Shown here: positions 42,597 through 52,032 of the stretch, one piece after another
How positions within the stretch are numbered: the stretch's first letter is position 1
How the letters are laid out: the number at the start of each line of letters is the position of its first letter
Source: an uncultured Oscillospiraceae bacterium
Lineage (GTDB): Bacteria; Bacillota; Clostridia; Oscillospirales; Acutalibacteraceae
NCBI GenBank assembly: GCA_900544715.1
Contig: UQWL01000012.1
Location: 1 to 64,000 of the forward strand
Direction: 5' to 3'
DNA length: 64,000 nucleotides
The notes under the pieces: model-generated
Seen by the model: only the letters and a program-made list of their open reading frames with translations
Databases searched by the model: none
Told to the model about the DNA's origin: nothing
Position numbers and translations under genes: made by a program

Positions 42597-45500
42597 TCAT
42601 GGCCGAAATACAACATTATCCCGCCCTAAAATCCGCCGCAGCTCCCGAAACATCGGCTCGTTTGGATCGATAAATTCCACCGGCGGCCGCGTTTCGTATG
42701 TTTGCGTATCGCAATAATAATAATAAAGCGGCGTCATACCATCAAAAATGCGCAGCACCCGCTCTGCCTGCACCCGCTCGGGCGCATCCTTTGAGGCAAA
42801 GCGCAGAAAAAGCCCTCGCCTTTTCGCCTTGGTTTCGCCTGGCGCAACCTGCGCAGCTGGGGCTGCCGCGAGAGGCATTTTTTTTCGCTGTCTTTGTTGA
42901 AATCCGGCTGGCACATGCTGCGGATCCGGAATTGCCTCCACCAAATCGCAGATCACCTTCGGATCTTCATCCTCACGCAGGCTTAGCCGCCCACTCAAGA
43001 GAATGACATTCCCTTCTTGCAGCTTGACTGCATTTTCCGTGAAAATCCGCGGGAAGACAATCACCTCAATCGCCCCATACATATCTTCCACCGAAAGAAA
43101 GGCCATCGTTGCATCGCTCTTCGTAATTTTTTTCTTAATCAATGAGACGATCCCCAACAGCGTCACCTGTGAATTATCGATATAGCGCGTGGAATATTCC
43201 TGAGCCGCTTCCAGCAAATCGGAAATCCGGGCTGCCTTCACCTTTTTCGCCGCATCCGTATATTCCATCATCGGATGGCCGGAGAGATAGAGCCCCGTGC
43301 TCTCCTTCTCCATGCGAAGCTTCTCCACAGCCGGGAATTCATCAACCGCTGGAAGGGCGGGGCCGGTATCTTCCCCAAACGTGGCGGACATGTCAAAGAA
43401 ACCGAGTTGACCGTCGATATTGCGCCGCTTATCCGCCTCCAGCGTTTCCATCACGACGGGGAGCGATTGCAGCATTTGCCGTCGGTTGGCGTCGAGCCCA
43501 TCCAAAGCCCCGCATTTAACGAGGCTCTCCAGCGCACGGCGGTTGACATCCTTTCCCCCGTATATGCGCTTGCAGAAGGAATAAAACGAGGTGAAAGGAC
43601 CTCCGGTTTCCCGCTCCTCCAAAATTCCTTTGATGAAGCCCCTGCCGAGATTTTTGATGGCGAGAAGTCCGAAACGGATGCAGCCGTCCGCCACGGTAAA
43701 GCCCTCCAAGCTCTCATTGACGTGCGGTGGCAGCACGGAGATATGAATCCGGCTGCACTCTGCGATATAGCCGGAAACCTTGCCCGCGCTGTCAAGTACG
43801 CTCGTCAAAAGCGCGGCCATGAACTCGCATGGATAATGGCATTTCAGCCACGCCGTTTGATAAGCAACATAGGCGTAGGCGGCGGCATGCGATTTATTGA
43901 AGGCGTAAGATGCAAAGGAGGACATCTCATCAAAGAGCTCGTTGGCGATTTTTTCATCCACGCCCCGCTTGATCGCGCCCTCACATTCCACAGTACCATC
44001 CTCATTAACCAATCCGTATATAAAGTTTTTGCGCTCCTGCTCCATGACCTTATGCTTCTTTTTGGACATGGCGCGGCGCACAATATCCGCGCGGCCATAG
44101 GAGTAGCCCGCCAGCTTGCGGAAGATCTGCATCACCTGCTCCTGATAGATCATACAGCCGTAGGTGACATCCAAAATATCCTTCAGTAAAGGCGTTTTAT
44201 AGCGCACCCGATCCGGGTGATGGCGATTTTCAATATAGGTTGGGATCGATTCCATAGGCCCGGGCCGATAGAGGGAAATTACGGCGATCAGGTCCTCCAG
44301 GCTCTCCGGCTTCAGGCCCATAAGGACGTTGCGCATGCCGGCGGATTCAAACTGGAAAACGCCCTCCGTCTGCCCGCTGGCAAACATTTCGTATACTGCT
44401 TCATCCTTTGTGGGAATTTGATTGACTGCAAAACCGGGCTCACGATGGCGGATCATTTTCTCCGCGTCGCTGATTACCGTTAAGGTACGCAGCCCCAGAA
44501 AATCGATCTTCAGCAGGCCGAGCTCCTCCAGCGTTGTCATCGTAAACTGTGTGACCACCGATTCATCATTGCGCGCGAGTGGCACATAGGTGGAAACCGG
44601 GTCGCGCGTGATCACAACGCCCGCCGCATGGGTGGAGGCATGGCGCGGCATTCCTTCAACCTTGCGCGCCATATCGATCAAGTCATGCACCTGCTCGCTG
44701 CTGTCGTACTGCTCACGCAGCTCCGCGCTCTTTTTCAGCGCCGCATCCAGCGTGATATTCAGTTCATACGGCACGAGCTTTGCAATACTATCCGCTGTGG
44801 CGTATGGCACGCCCAGCGCCCGGCCGACATCCCGAATCGCTGCCTTCGCCGCCATCGTCCCAAAGGTGACAATCTGCGCAACGTGATCCGCGCCATATTT
44901 GCGCACCACATAGTCGATCACCTCCGGGCGGCGCTCATAGCAGAAGTCAATATCAAAATCCGGCATACTGACGCGCTCCGGGTTGAGAAAGCGCTCAAAA
45001 AGAAGGTTATATTTCATCGGGTCAATTCCCGTGATGCCGATGCAGTAAGCCGCGATGCTGCCTGCGCCGGAGCCGCGCCCGGGACCGACGGGGATGCCCT
45101 GCGATTTGGCATAATGAATAAAATCATGGACGATCAGATAATAATCCACATATCCCATCGTATGGATCACATTCAGCTCATATTGCAGCCGGTCGCGATA
45201 TTCCTGCGGCGGATGTTCCCCATAGCGCTCGTGAAGGCCTGTTTCGCACATCCGGGTTAAATATTCAAAATGATCCTCCCCGCCCGGCACGTCAAAATGC
45301 GGCAGCTTCGTTTCACCAAAGGTAAAGGTGACGTTGCAGCGCTGCGCAATCTTCATGGTGTTGTCAAACGCCTCCGGCACCTCCGGAAAAAGCGAACGCA
45401 TCTCCTCTTCGCTCTTGAGATAAAACTCCTGCGTTTCAAATTCGAGGCCCGTCTCCTCCCCGACCGTGTGATTCGTTTGGATGCAGATGAGCACCTGCTG

Positions 45501-46151
45501 GACACGGGCATCCTCTTTATCAATATAATGCGTATCATTGGTTGCAACGAGCGGAATCCCCGTTTCCCGGGAAAGGCGGATGATGAGCGGATTGATCTGC
45601 TTTTGCTCGCGCAGGCCATGATCCTGCAATTCCAAAAAATAATTGCCGCGCCCAAAGAGCTGATCGTACCAGAGGGCAGTTTCCTTTGCGCCCTCATAAT
45701 CGCCGCGGGACAGTGCGCGCGGGATTTCGCCTGCAAGGCATGCGGAGAGCGCAATGATCCCCTCATGATGCTGCTCCAGCAGCTCATGATCGATGCGCGG
45801 CTTGGTATAAAAGCCCTCCGTCCATGCTTTGCTCACCATGGCGATCAGGTTTTGATAGCCGGTATTGTTTTCGCACAGGAGCACAAGATGGCTGCGCTCG
45901 TTGTCGAGCGCATATACTTTATCATGGCGCGTGCGTGCGGCAACATAGACCTCGCAGCCAATCACAGGCTTGATGCCCCGCTCCTGCGCGGCACGATAAA
46001 AATCGATCACTCCATACATCGCGCCGTGGTCTGTAATGGCCATTGCCGTTTGCCCAAGTGCCTTAGCACGGTCGAGCAAAGGCCCGATTCGGCATGCGCC
46101 GTCAAGCAGGCTGTATTCTGTATGCAAATGCAGATGTGCAAAGCCGGACAA
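42597..46151 (-). CDS. dnaE: DNA polymerase III alpha subunit
   Basis: 1184 aa. N-terminal PHP domain (HLHLHTEYSLLDG, AITDHGAMYG), polymerase core with catalytic Asp pair in MPDFDIDF and the palm/finger region ending FNKSHAAAYAYVAYQTAWLK, then helix-hairpin-helix and an OB fold (VTLLGIVSLIKKKITK). Start is TTG at 46151, seven bases after AAAGGAAG; the family alignment begins exactly there. The frame to 46295 runs through repeat family 1 copy E and is leader. Confidence 0.95.
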   Translation of the reverse strand: MSGFAHLHLHTEYSLLDGACRIGPLLDRAKALGQTAMAITDHGAMYGVIDFYRAAQERGIKPVIGCEVYVAARTRHDKVYALDNERSHLVLLCENNTGYQNLIAMVSKAWTEGFYTKPRIDHELLEQHHEGIIALSACLAGEIPRALSRGDYEGAKETALWYDQLFGRGNYFLELQDHGLREQKQINPLIIRLSRETGIPLVATNDTHYIDKEDARVQQVLICIQTNHTVGEETGLEFETQEFYLKSEEEMRSLFPEVPEAFDNTMKIAQRCNVTFTFGETKLPHFDVPGGEDHFEYLTRMCETGLHERYGEHPPQEYRDRLQYELNVIHTMGYVDYYLIVHDFIHYAKSQGIPVGPGRGSGAGSIAAYCIGITGIDPMKYNLLFERFLNPERVSMPDFDIDFCYERRPEVIDYVVRKYGADHVAQIVTFGTMAAKAAIRDVGRALGVPYATADSIAKLVPYELNITLDAALKKSAELREQYDSSEQVHDLIDMARKVEGMPRHASTHAAGVVITRDPVSTYVPLARNDESVVTQFTMTTLEELGLLKIDFLGLRTLTVISDAEKMIRHREPGFAVNQIPTKDEAVYEMFASGQTEGVFQFESAGMRNVLMGLKPESLEDLIAVISLYRPGPMESIPTYIENRHHPDRVRYKTPLLKDILDVTYGCMIYQEQVMQIFRKLAGYSYGRADIVRRAMSKKKHKVMEQERKNFIYGLVNEDGTVECEGAIKRGVDEKIANELFDEMSSFASYAFNKSHAAAYAYVAYQTAWLKCHYPCEFMAALLTSVLDSAGKVSGYIAECSRIHISVLPPHVNESLEGFTVADGCIRFGLLAIKNLGRGFIKGILEERETGGPFTSFYSFCKRIYGGKDVNRRALESLVKCGALDGLDANRRQMLQSLPVVMETLEADKRRNIDGQLGFFDMSATFGEDTGPALPAVDEFPAVEKLRMEKESTGLYLSGHPMMEYTDAAKKVKAARISDLLEAAQEYSTRYIDNSQVTLLGIVSLIKKKITKSDATMAFLSVEDMYGAIEVIVFPRIFTENAVKLQEGNVILLSGRLSLREDEDPKVICDLVEAIPDPQHVPAGFQQRQRKKMPLAAAPAAQVAPGETKAKRRGLFLRFASKDAPERVQAERVLRIFDGMTPLYYYYCDTQTYETRPPVEFIDPNEPMFRELRRILGRDNVVFRP

Positions 46152-46207
46152 GAGAGCACTTCCTTTGATGGTGGAATTCACAAATTCAAAATCTTTTTGA
46201 TACATGT

Positions 46208-46275
46208 AGACGTTTCGCGCCGACAGACATTTTTCCAATGCGTTAAACGACCCGTTTAACGCTATTTTATCATAA
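46208..46275 (-). repeat. Promoter/hairpin repeat family 1, copy E (dnaE leader)
   Basis: On the minus strand TGATAAAAT (hexamer 46264-46269) abuts a 10-bp hairpin (arms 46240-46249 and 46253-46262). The arm sequence GCGTTAAACG differs from the other copies at several positions, with matching changes in the opposite arm. The ATTGGAAAAATG and GTCGGCGCGAAACG blocks are kept; the second GC hairpin is absent. A 14-codon frame M-S-V-G-A-K-R... ends before dnaE. Between here and 46466 nothing else is evident. Confidence 0.7.
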
Positions 46276-46466
46276 ATCGCTTCCGTTTTCCACATGGGAA
46301 AAGATGCAATTGGCCAAATGTATCGCCCCTCTTCATTTTAAACGGCTCGCAATTTCCAGGAATCAGCGGAAGCATTCTCTCGCTGAAAATGTGATTTTGT
46401 CATAATTGAACAAAACATCCTAGTGATGTGAGAGATAATTTTTCGCCCCATATTTCGTGCATCTCT

Positions 46467-46494
46467 TTGCAAAGGCCGTAAAATCATGTAGAAT
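46467..46494 (+). promoter_or_regulatory. Promoter of prs
   Basis: TTGCAA (46467-46472), 16 bases, TAGAAT (46489-46494), 49 bases before the start. Confidence 0.6.
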
Positions 46495-46543
46495 ATAAAA
46501 TATAAAAACAGCTGTGTGTACAAGATTTAGGAGGTTGTAAAGC

Positions 46544-47743
46544 ATGCCGGATAATATGGACGAATTCAGTTCAATCCCTTTTGGCAAGCTGGGAATCATT
46601 GCGCTGCCGGGCTGCGAAGAAATCGGGCGCAAAATTGACCGCTATATCGTAGAATGGCGTGAAAAGCGGGAAAGCGAGCACAAAACTACCATTGCCTTCG
46701 CCGGTTATCAAAAGCCGACCTATTTAATGAAGGTCAACTTCCCCCGATTTGGGACGGGCGAAGCCAAAGCGTCTATTTCCCAATCCGTGCGGGGCTATGA
46801 TATCTTTATTGTGGCCGACATGTTTAACTACGGCGTCACCTACAAAATGTATGGCCAAACCGTGCCGATGAGCCCGGATGAGCACTATGCCAATCTGAAG
46901 CGTGTCATTGCGGCAATCGGTGGCAAAGCACACCGCATCACAATTATCATGCCGATGCTTTATGAAGGCCGTCAGCATAAGCGCTCCGCCCGTGAATCCC
47001 TCGATTGTGCGCTTGCTTTACAGGAACTGTGCAATATGATGGATGTTGATAATATCATCACCTTTGACGCACACGACCCGCGCGTACAGAACGCCATCCC
47101 GCTCAAGGGGTTTGAAAACGTCCAGCCGGCGTATCAAATGATCAAAGCTCTTGTCAACCATGTGGACAACCTGAAAATTGACCGTGAGCATTTGATGATT
47201 ATTTCCCCGGATGAAGGCGGCATGTCCCGCTGCATCTATTATGCCACTGTGCTCGGCCTGGATCTCGGCATGTTCTACAAGCGGCGCGATTTTTCTCGCA
47301 TTGTAGATGGCCGCAATCCAATTTTGGCGCATGAATTTCTGGGAGATAATGTAGAGGGCAAGGATGTTATCATTGTAGACGACATGATTTCCTCCGGTGA
47401 ATCCATGATTGAAGTGGCAAAGAAGCTGAAGGATCTCAAAGCCAATCGGATTTTCATCTGCGCGGCATTCGGCCTTTTCTGCAATGGCTTGGAAGTGTTT
47501 GATAAAGCTTATAAAGAAGGGCTTTTCTACCGGGTATTTACCACCAATCTGATCTATCGCACCCCCGAACTGCGGAAGAGGGAGTGGTATACGGAAGTGG
47601 AGATGTCCAAATACATCGCCTATATTATCGATACGCTCAATCACGATATGTCCATCAGCAAACTGCTCAACCCCTCCGACCGAATTTACAGCTTCCTGAA
47701 AAAACGCGGCTACGAAGTGCATGAAGCAAATGCAAAGCCGTAA
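46544..47743 (+). CDS. prs: Ribose-phosphate pyrophosphokinase
   Basis: 399 aa, the longer clostridial form (about 315 aa is usual elsewhere). The flexible loop YEGRQHKRSARESLD, ribose-5-phosphate loop DVIIVDDMISSGESM and SPDEGGMSR are present. It makes PRPP from ATP and ribose-5-phosphate for nucleotide synthesis. AGGAGG ten bases before ATG; own promoter and terminator. Confidence 0.92.
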   Translation: MPDNMDEFSSIPFGKLGIIALPGCEEIGRKIDRYIVEWREKRESEHKTTIAFAGYQKPTYLMKVNFPRFGTGEAKASISQSVRGYDIFIVADMFNYGVTYKMYGQTVPMSPDEHYANLKRVIAAIGGKAHRITIIMPMLYEGRQHKRSARESLDCALALQELCNMMDVDNIITFDAHDPRVQNAIPLKGFENVQPAYQMIKALVNHVDNLKIDREHLMIISPDEGGMSRCIYYATVLGLDLGMFYKRRDFSRIVDGRNPILAHEFLGDNVEGKDVIIVDDMISSGESMIEVAKKLKDLKANRIFICAAFGLFCNGLEVFDKAYKEGLFYRVFTTNLIYRTPELRKREWYTEVEMSKYIAYIIDTLNHDMSISKLLNPSDRIYSFLKKRGYEVHEANAKP

Positions 47744-47754
47744 ACATGATAGAC

Positions 47755-47796
47755 AACGAGCCGGAAGCGGTAAGGCTTCCGGCTCGTTTTGTTTTG
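47755..47796. terminator. Bidirectional terminator between prs and spoVM
   Basis: AACGAGCCGGAAGC, six-base loop, GCTTCCGGCTCGTTTTGTTTT. It closes both prs and the long minus-strand operon ending in spoVM. Confidence 0.85.
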
Positions 47797-47818
47797 TATG
47801 TATCTCCCTCGTTCAGAG

Positions 47819-47905
47819 TTACACACCATCCGATTTTTTAATTCCGAAAATGAGGCGCAGGATTCCGCTCAAGAGTTTAGGACTGCGGAAAGATACAACT
47901 TTCAT
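47819..47905 (-). CDS. spoVM: Stage V sporulation protein VM (SpoVM-type peptide)
   Basis: 28 aa, too short for most gene callers: MKVVSFRSPKLLSGIL followed by RLIFGIKKSDGV. It keeps the amphipathic-helix plan and the central Pro-Lys-x-Leu-x-G-I pattern of the 26-aa SpoVM of Bacillus. That peptide recognises the convex forespore membrane and anchors SpoIVA. A GGGGGA ribosome site is seven bases upstream. Location after rsgA and thiN matches spoVM in Bacillus. Confidence 0.8.
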   Translation of the reverse strand: MKVVSFRSPKLLSGILRLIFGIKKSDGV

Positions 47906-47916
47906 ACTAAGTCCCC

Positions 47917-48042
47917 CTAACAAAAGTTTCTGCACAGAGCCACGCCAAATATCACCAGCAGAGCAGCCAAAACGGCCAGCAAAAATTGCGCCGGGAAAAA
48001 GCGGGCTACCAAAAGCCCTACGCCAAACGCAATCAATATCAT
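47917..48042 (-). CDS. Small hydrophobic membrane protein next to spoVM
   Basis: 41 aa, essentially one or two membrane spans (MILIAFGVGLLVARFF, LLAVLAALLVIFGVALC). I chose ATG 48042; the frame continues upstream to 48144 but that part is polar and lacks a better start. Position between thiN and spoVM, 11 bases from spoVM, suggests co-expression. No function known to me. Confidence 0.5.
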   Translation of the reverse strand: MILIAFGVGLLVARFFPAQFLLAVLAALLVIFGVALCRNFC

Positions 48043-48203
48043 CCCTCTGCTGCTTCCCCGGTATCTCACAGGCAGCACCGCCCCTGCGCAAGATGGAGAG
48101 AGGATGGTCCCCTCTTCCAAGCATCTGTTTTTCAACAGGCTCACTTTTAGTATATGCTGCGATGGGAAAAGCGTGCGTCAGAAAGACAAAAGCTCCTAAA
48201 AAC

Positions 48204-48830
48204 TTAATCTTTTGAAAAAATAAGCAGCAGCGTGCCGTTTTTTACAGATATCTTGCCGCCGGAAGGAAGAATTTCATTGCTGACCCCCAGCGTACAATAA
48301 GGGTCCATTTCATAATCCTCTAAAGGGTATTTCACACCGCGCAAATAGACGCCCTCTGCTCCCCCTCCATAGGGGAAAACTGACAATTTACATTCTGGGC
48401 ATGCAGGCACTGAAATTGAAGAATCGCGCAGCAAAATCGCCGCATTCTTTTCATCCCGTAAGACGGCTTTTGCCCCATGATCAATGGCATAGGCCAGCAC
48501 CGTAAAATTGGCGACGGTATGATCCAATCGGCCTCCCAACCCGCCCAATATCAAATAATCGCGGAACCCACGCTCCAGCCCGCACTTGAGTGCAAGGAGC
48601 ATATCCGTATCATCCTTTTCAGGCGGATAGGCACAAACCTCACAACCGGCATGTTCCGGCGGCCGCATGGAGTCAAAATCCCCAATCAGAAGATCCGGCC
48701 TCAGCCCCATCTTATGGGCATGCGCATATCCCCCATCCGCACAGAGGATGAAATCATCCTGCTGCAAAAAGGAACGGGTGATTTGATCATCCTGAATCGG
48801 CCCCGCCCCAAAAATCACACATCTGGCCAT
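48204..48830 (-). CDS. thiN: Thiamine pyrophosphokinase
   Basis: 208 aa. LCADGGYAHAHKMGLRPDLLIGDFDS, KDDTDMLLAL and LGGLGGRLDHT are the substrate and Mg-ATP motifs. It converts thiamine to TPP. Either ATG 48842 or 48830 may start it; the latter fits the spacing from AAGGAAGTGG. It lies 28 bases after rsgA; rpe, often between these genes, is absent. Confidence 0.93.
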   Translation of the reverse strand: MARCVIFGAGPIQDDQITRSFLQQDDFILCADGGYAHAHKMGLRPDLLIGDFDSMRPPEHAGCEVCAYPPEKDDTDMLLALKCGLERGFRDYLILGGLGGRLDHTVANFTVLAYAIDHGAKAVLRDEKNAAILLRDSSISVPACPECKLSVFPYGGGAEGVYLRGVKYPLEDYEMDPYCTLGVSNEILPSGGKISVKNGTLLLIFSKD

Positions 48831-48858
48831 ATTGTCATCCACTTCCTTCCGGGTGCAT

Positions 48859-49776
48859 TTATCCGGTTTCCCAATCCTTTAAATCCTTGACCGATTCATA
48901 AAGCGCCACATAGCTCTCATGGCGCTTCGGCTCAATTTCTCCATCGGCAAGAGCCTTCAGGATGGCGCAGCCCTTATCTTTGGTATGGGTGCAGCTTGTA
49001 AATTGACAGCGACCAAGATAGGGCAAAAATTCCGGGAAGCAGAAGGGCAGCTCCTCTTTCCTGATGACTTCGCTCTTCTCCAAATCCAGCGCGGAAAAAC
49101 CTGGCGTATCCGCCACAAGGCCATTCGCCAAGTGAAAAATTTCGGATTGCCGGGTAGTGTGCCTCCCACGCCCCAGCTTGCCGCTGATTTCACCAGTGGG
49201 CAGATGCAGGGACTCATCCAGGCAATTGAGCAGCGAGGATTTTCCCACGCCCGAATTCCCTGTAAAGGCGCTGAGCTTTCCTCGTAATATCTCCTTCACC
49301 TCAAGCACCCCCTTTCCATCCCGGCAAGAAACGGCAAAGGCAGGAAATCCGGCGTGATGATAAATTTCGACAAGCTCATCCGCTTTACATAAATCCGATT
49401 TTGTAAAGACTATCACCGGCTTGATCTGCTTAGAGACGGCGATTGCCGTTAGTTTATCCAGCAAGAGCAGGTTGGGGGCCGGTTCACAGGTAGACGCCAC
49501 AATCACCAACTGATCCAAATTGGCAATTGGAGGCCGACACAGTTGATTTTTGCGGGGTAATATTTCGTCAATGGTATTCTCCTGCTCTGCTACGCCTGCT
49601 GTAATACGCACAGAATCGCCCACAAGGGGCGATTGTTTCCGCTTGCGAAAAATTCCCCTCGCCTTGCACTCATATGCCGCATCGGCGGCTTCTACATAAT
49701 AGAAGCCGCCGATCCCCTTTACGATCAATCCGTTTAGCTGCAAAACAGATCCCACTTTTCCGTATCCTAGATTCAT
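48859..49776 (-). CDS. rsgA: Ribosome small-subunit GTPase RsgA
   Basis: 305 aa, circularly permuted GTPase: OB fold, then G4 TKSDL, G1 GNSGVGKSSLLN, G3 DTPGF, and a C-terminal zinc site with Cys/His (TSCTHTKDKGC). It aids late 30S maturation. ATG 49776 is eight bases after prkC; GTG 49755, with AGGATACGG upstream, is an alternative start that better matches the usual N-terminus. Confidence 0.93.
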   Translation of the reverse strand: MNLGYGKVGSVLQLNGLIVKGIGGFYYVEAADAAYECKARGIFRKRKQSPLVGDSVRITAGVAEQENTIDEILPRKNQLCRPPIANLDQLVIVASTCEPAPNLLLLDKLTAIAVSKQIKPVIVFTKSDLCKADELVEIYHHAGFPAFAVSCRDGKGVLEVKEILRGKLSAFTGNSGVGKSSLLNCLDESLHLPTGEISGKLGRGRHTTRQSEIFHLANGLVADTPGFSALDLEKSEVIRKEELPFCFPEFLPYLGRCQFTSCTHTKDKGCAILKALADGEIEPKRHESYVALYESVKDLKDWETG

Positions 49777-49784
49777 TCCAGCAC

Positions 49785-51992
49785 TCAGCCCACCGGGGTC
49801 GTATCCGGCAACGTTGTCTCGCCGCCGATGATGCCGCCGGAACTCACTGTAATCGTTACCGCAGAGCCATATGCAGCAGTTCTGCCGTCAGAGGGCTCCT
49901 GCATGAATACATTGCCGGAAGGCGTACTCAGGCTCGTGGCAGTTCTCACCTCCACTTTGAAGCCATATGCCTTTAGCTCCTCCTCAGCGGCCGCCTGCGT
50001 CATGCCGCGCACATTCGGCACAGATACTTTAAAGTTGGAATAGGAATACTTTTCATTGGTCTGTGTGCCCGTCGTGAAATCAAAAGTAGATTCATATACC
50101 GTTTCGCCATTCAAAGTAACGGTAAATTTACGGCCTGTTCCGCTGCCCTTTACATCGATGCTGACCGGGTTTCCGTTGAGCAGAACCGTTTGATCATATA
50201 CCGTTTCCGTGCCATCCAAATAGGCACGGATGGTAGCTTCCGTATTTTTCACATTGGGCATGCTCGCTAGCGTGACGGTATACTGCTTCGGCTCGCCGCT
50301 GCCATCGCTGAGCGTTACGCTGATCTTTGTATTCTTAGCAACCATTGTGCCATCGGGAACACTCTGCTCGATCACGGTATCTTTCGGCGCGTCGCTGCTT
50401 TCATACTTAAAGTTGGTATCCAGCTGAAGCCCTACGCTCTCCAACATCATTTTGGCATTTTCAACCGTCATATTAAGCAATTTGGGCACCTCAGAGGAGT
50501 TGGTATCCTTGCCGCTATTGACCTGAATATAAATCGTCGTATCAGCAGGCACCTTGTTCCCCGATGCGGGAACCGTTTGGACAACCTGGCCCTCTTTTAA
50601 CTCCGCATCATAAACACTGATCGGGCTGCTGGAAACATTCAGAAAGCCTTTCTCAATCAATTGCTGCCTGGCATCGTCAAAGTAGGAGCCGCGGATATCG
50701 GGAATTTCAAGCTCTCCGCTGTTGCTGACCAGCTTGACAACGATCTTCCCACCCTTGCGCATCTTCTTCCCTTCCGAATAGGCGGGCGACTGCTCGACAA
50801 CCGTATTGGGAGCCTTGGTGGAATCGGTAACGGTTTCTTCAGACACTACAATCTCATAATCCGCGAATGTATCCTTTAAATGGGGCTGAATATCATTATA
50901 ATAATTCAAACCCACCAGATTGGGAATGGCCACCCGTCCTCCGCCCAATACGCCCGTGCCAAACAGAATACCGATGATAATGCCGACAACCGCAAGGCCA
51001 GCCACAATCCCGATCAGGATGGGCAGCGTTTTCTTCCGAGAGGAGGCCTCCTCTTCATAGGTATCCTCCGGCTCCGGCGGAACAACAGGGCGCACCTTGC
51101 CGGTATCCTCAATGTATTTGGTAGGCTCATTATCTACAAAACAGGCATAGTTGAATTTGATATTCGGATTGCGCTTAAACTCATCCAAATCCAGCAGCAT
51201 TTCGGCGGCGGACTGATAGCGGTCGCGCACATCCTTCTGCATCGCCTTCATCGTAATCTGCTCCAGGCCAACCGGGATCTGATCGTTGAGCTCGCGCGGG
51301 CTCTTCGGATCGGACTGCAGCTGCATGATCGCCACGGAAACGGCGCTGTCCGATTGGAAGGGAAGCTGCCCCGTCAGCATCTCATAAAGCACGACGCCCA
51401 CGGAGTAGAGATCCGCTTTATCGTCTGTAATTTCGCCGCGCGCCTGTTCCGGGCTGATATAATGAACGGAACCGATCGCGCTCTCCGTCATCGTCCGGGT
51501 TTCGCTGCGGCTGAAGCGCGCGATGCCGAAATCCGTCACCTTAATATTGCCGTTTTGCAGGAGCATGATATTCTGCGGCTTGATATCGCGATGCACGATG
51601 CCCTTATCATGCGCATGCTGAAGGGCACGAAGGATTTGTGTGACGAAATGCACGGCTTCCTTCCAGTTGATCACCTTCTGCTGCTCGATATATTCCTTCA
51701 GTGTGATGCCCTCGACATATTCCATCACGATATACTGAAGCCTGTCTCCAAAGCTCACATCATACACTTTTACGATATTGGGATGAGAGAGGACGGCAAT
51801 TGCCTTCGACTCATTTTTGAAGCGGCGGCGGAATTCCTCATTTTGAAGAAACTCCTCTTTCAGGATTTTGACTGCGACGATCCTATCGTCAATATTATCA
51901 TAGGCCTTGTAAACGACGGCCATACCGCCGACGCCGATGATCTCCTGAATTTCGTAACGGCCGTCCAGCCGCTTCCCAACATAATTTTCCAT
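49785..51992 (-). CDS. prkC: Ser/Thr protein kinase with PASTA repeats
   Basis: 735 aa. Kinase domain residues 1-270 (GVGGMAVVYKA, Lys42, HRDIKPQN, DFGIARFS), one membrane span near residue 350, then extracellular PASTA modules (IPNLVGLNYYND, IPDIRGSYFDDAR, VPKLLNMTVENAK). A beta-rich segment of about 80 residues precedes a fourth PASTA unit (VPNVRGMTQAAAEEEL). It senses muropeptides or lipid II and phosphorylates growth and germination targets. Start follows GAAAGGATGG. PrpC is the next gene upstream. Confidence 0.94.
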   Translation of the reverse strand: MENYVGKRLDGRYEIQEIIGVGGMAVVYKAYDNIDDRIVAVKILKEEFLQNEEFRRRFKNESKAIAVLSHPNIVKVYDVSFGDRLQYIVMEYVEGITLKEYIEQQKVINWKEAVHFVTQILRALQHAHDKGIVHRDIKPQNIMLLQNGNIKVTDFGIARFSRSETRTMTESAIGSVHYISPEQARGEITDDKADLYSVGVVLYEMLTGQLPFQSDSAVSVAIMQLQSDPKSPRELNDQIPVGLEQITMKAMQKDVRDRYQSAAEMLLDLDEFKRNPNIKFNYACFVDNEPTKYIEDTGKVRPVVPPEPEDTYEEEASSRKKTLPILIGIVAGLAVVGIIIGILFGTGVLGGGRVAIPNLVGLNYYNDIQPHLKDTFADYEIVVSEETVTDSTKAPNTVVEQSPAYSEGKKMRKGGKIVVKLVSNSGELEIPDIRGSYFDDARQQLIEKGFLNVSSSPISVYDAELKEGQVVQTVPASGNKVPADTTIYIQVNSGKDTNSSEVPKLLNMTVENAKMMLESVGLQLDTNFKYESSDAPKDTVIEQSVPDGTMVAKNTKISVTLSDGSGEPKQYTVTLASMPNVKNTEATIRAYLDGTETVYDQTVLLNGNPVSIDVKGSGTGRKFTVTLNGETVYESTFDFTTGTQTNEKYSYSNFKVSVPNVRGMTQAAAEEELKAYGFKVEVRTATSLSTPSGNVFMQEPSDGRTAAYGSAVTITVSSGGIIGGETTLPDTTPVG

Positions 51993-52032
51993 GTGTAACC
52001 ATCCTTTCGTAGAAGCCGGAAATGACTGCGCA

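Noticed and set aside
43275..44189. 304-codon plus-strand open frame
   Set aside because: Shadow of dnaE on the opposite strand.
46152..46295. N-terminal extension of dnaE
   Set aside because: It translates the family-1 repeat; a TTG with good ribosome site at 46151 matches the true family N-terminus.
50880..51998. 372-codon plus-strand open frame
   Set aside because: Antisense to the prkC kinase domain; composition mirrors it (His/Arg-rich) and no start signal is present.
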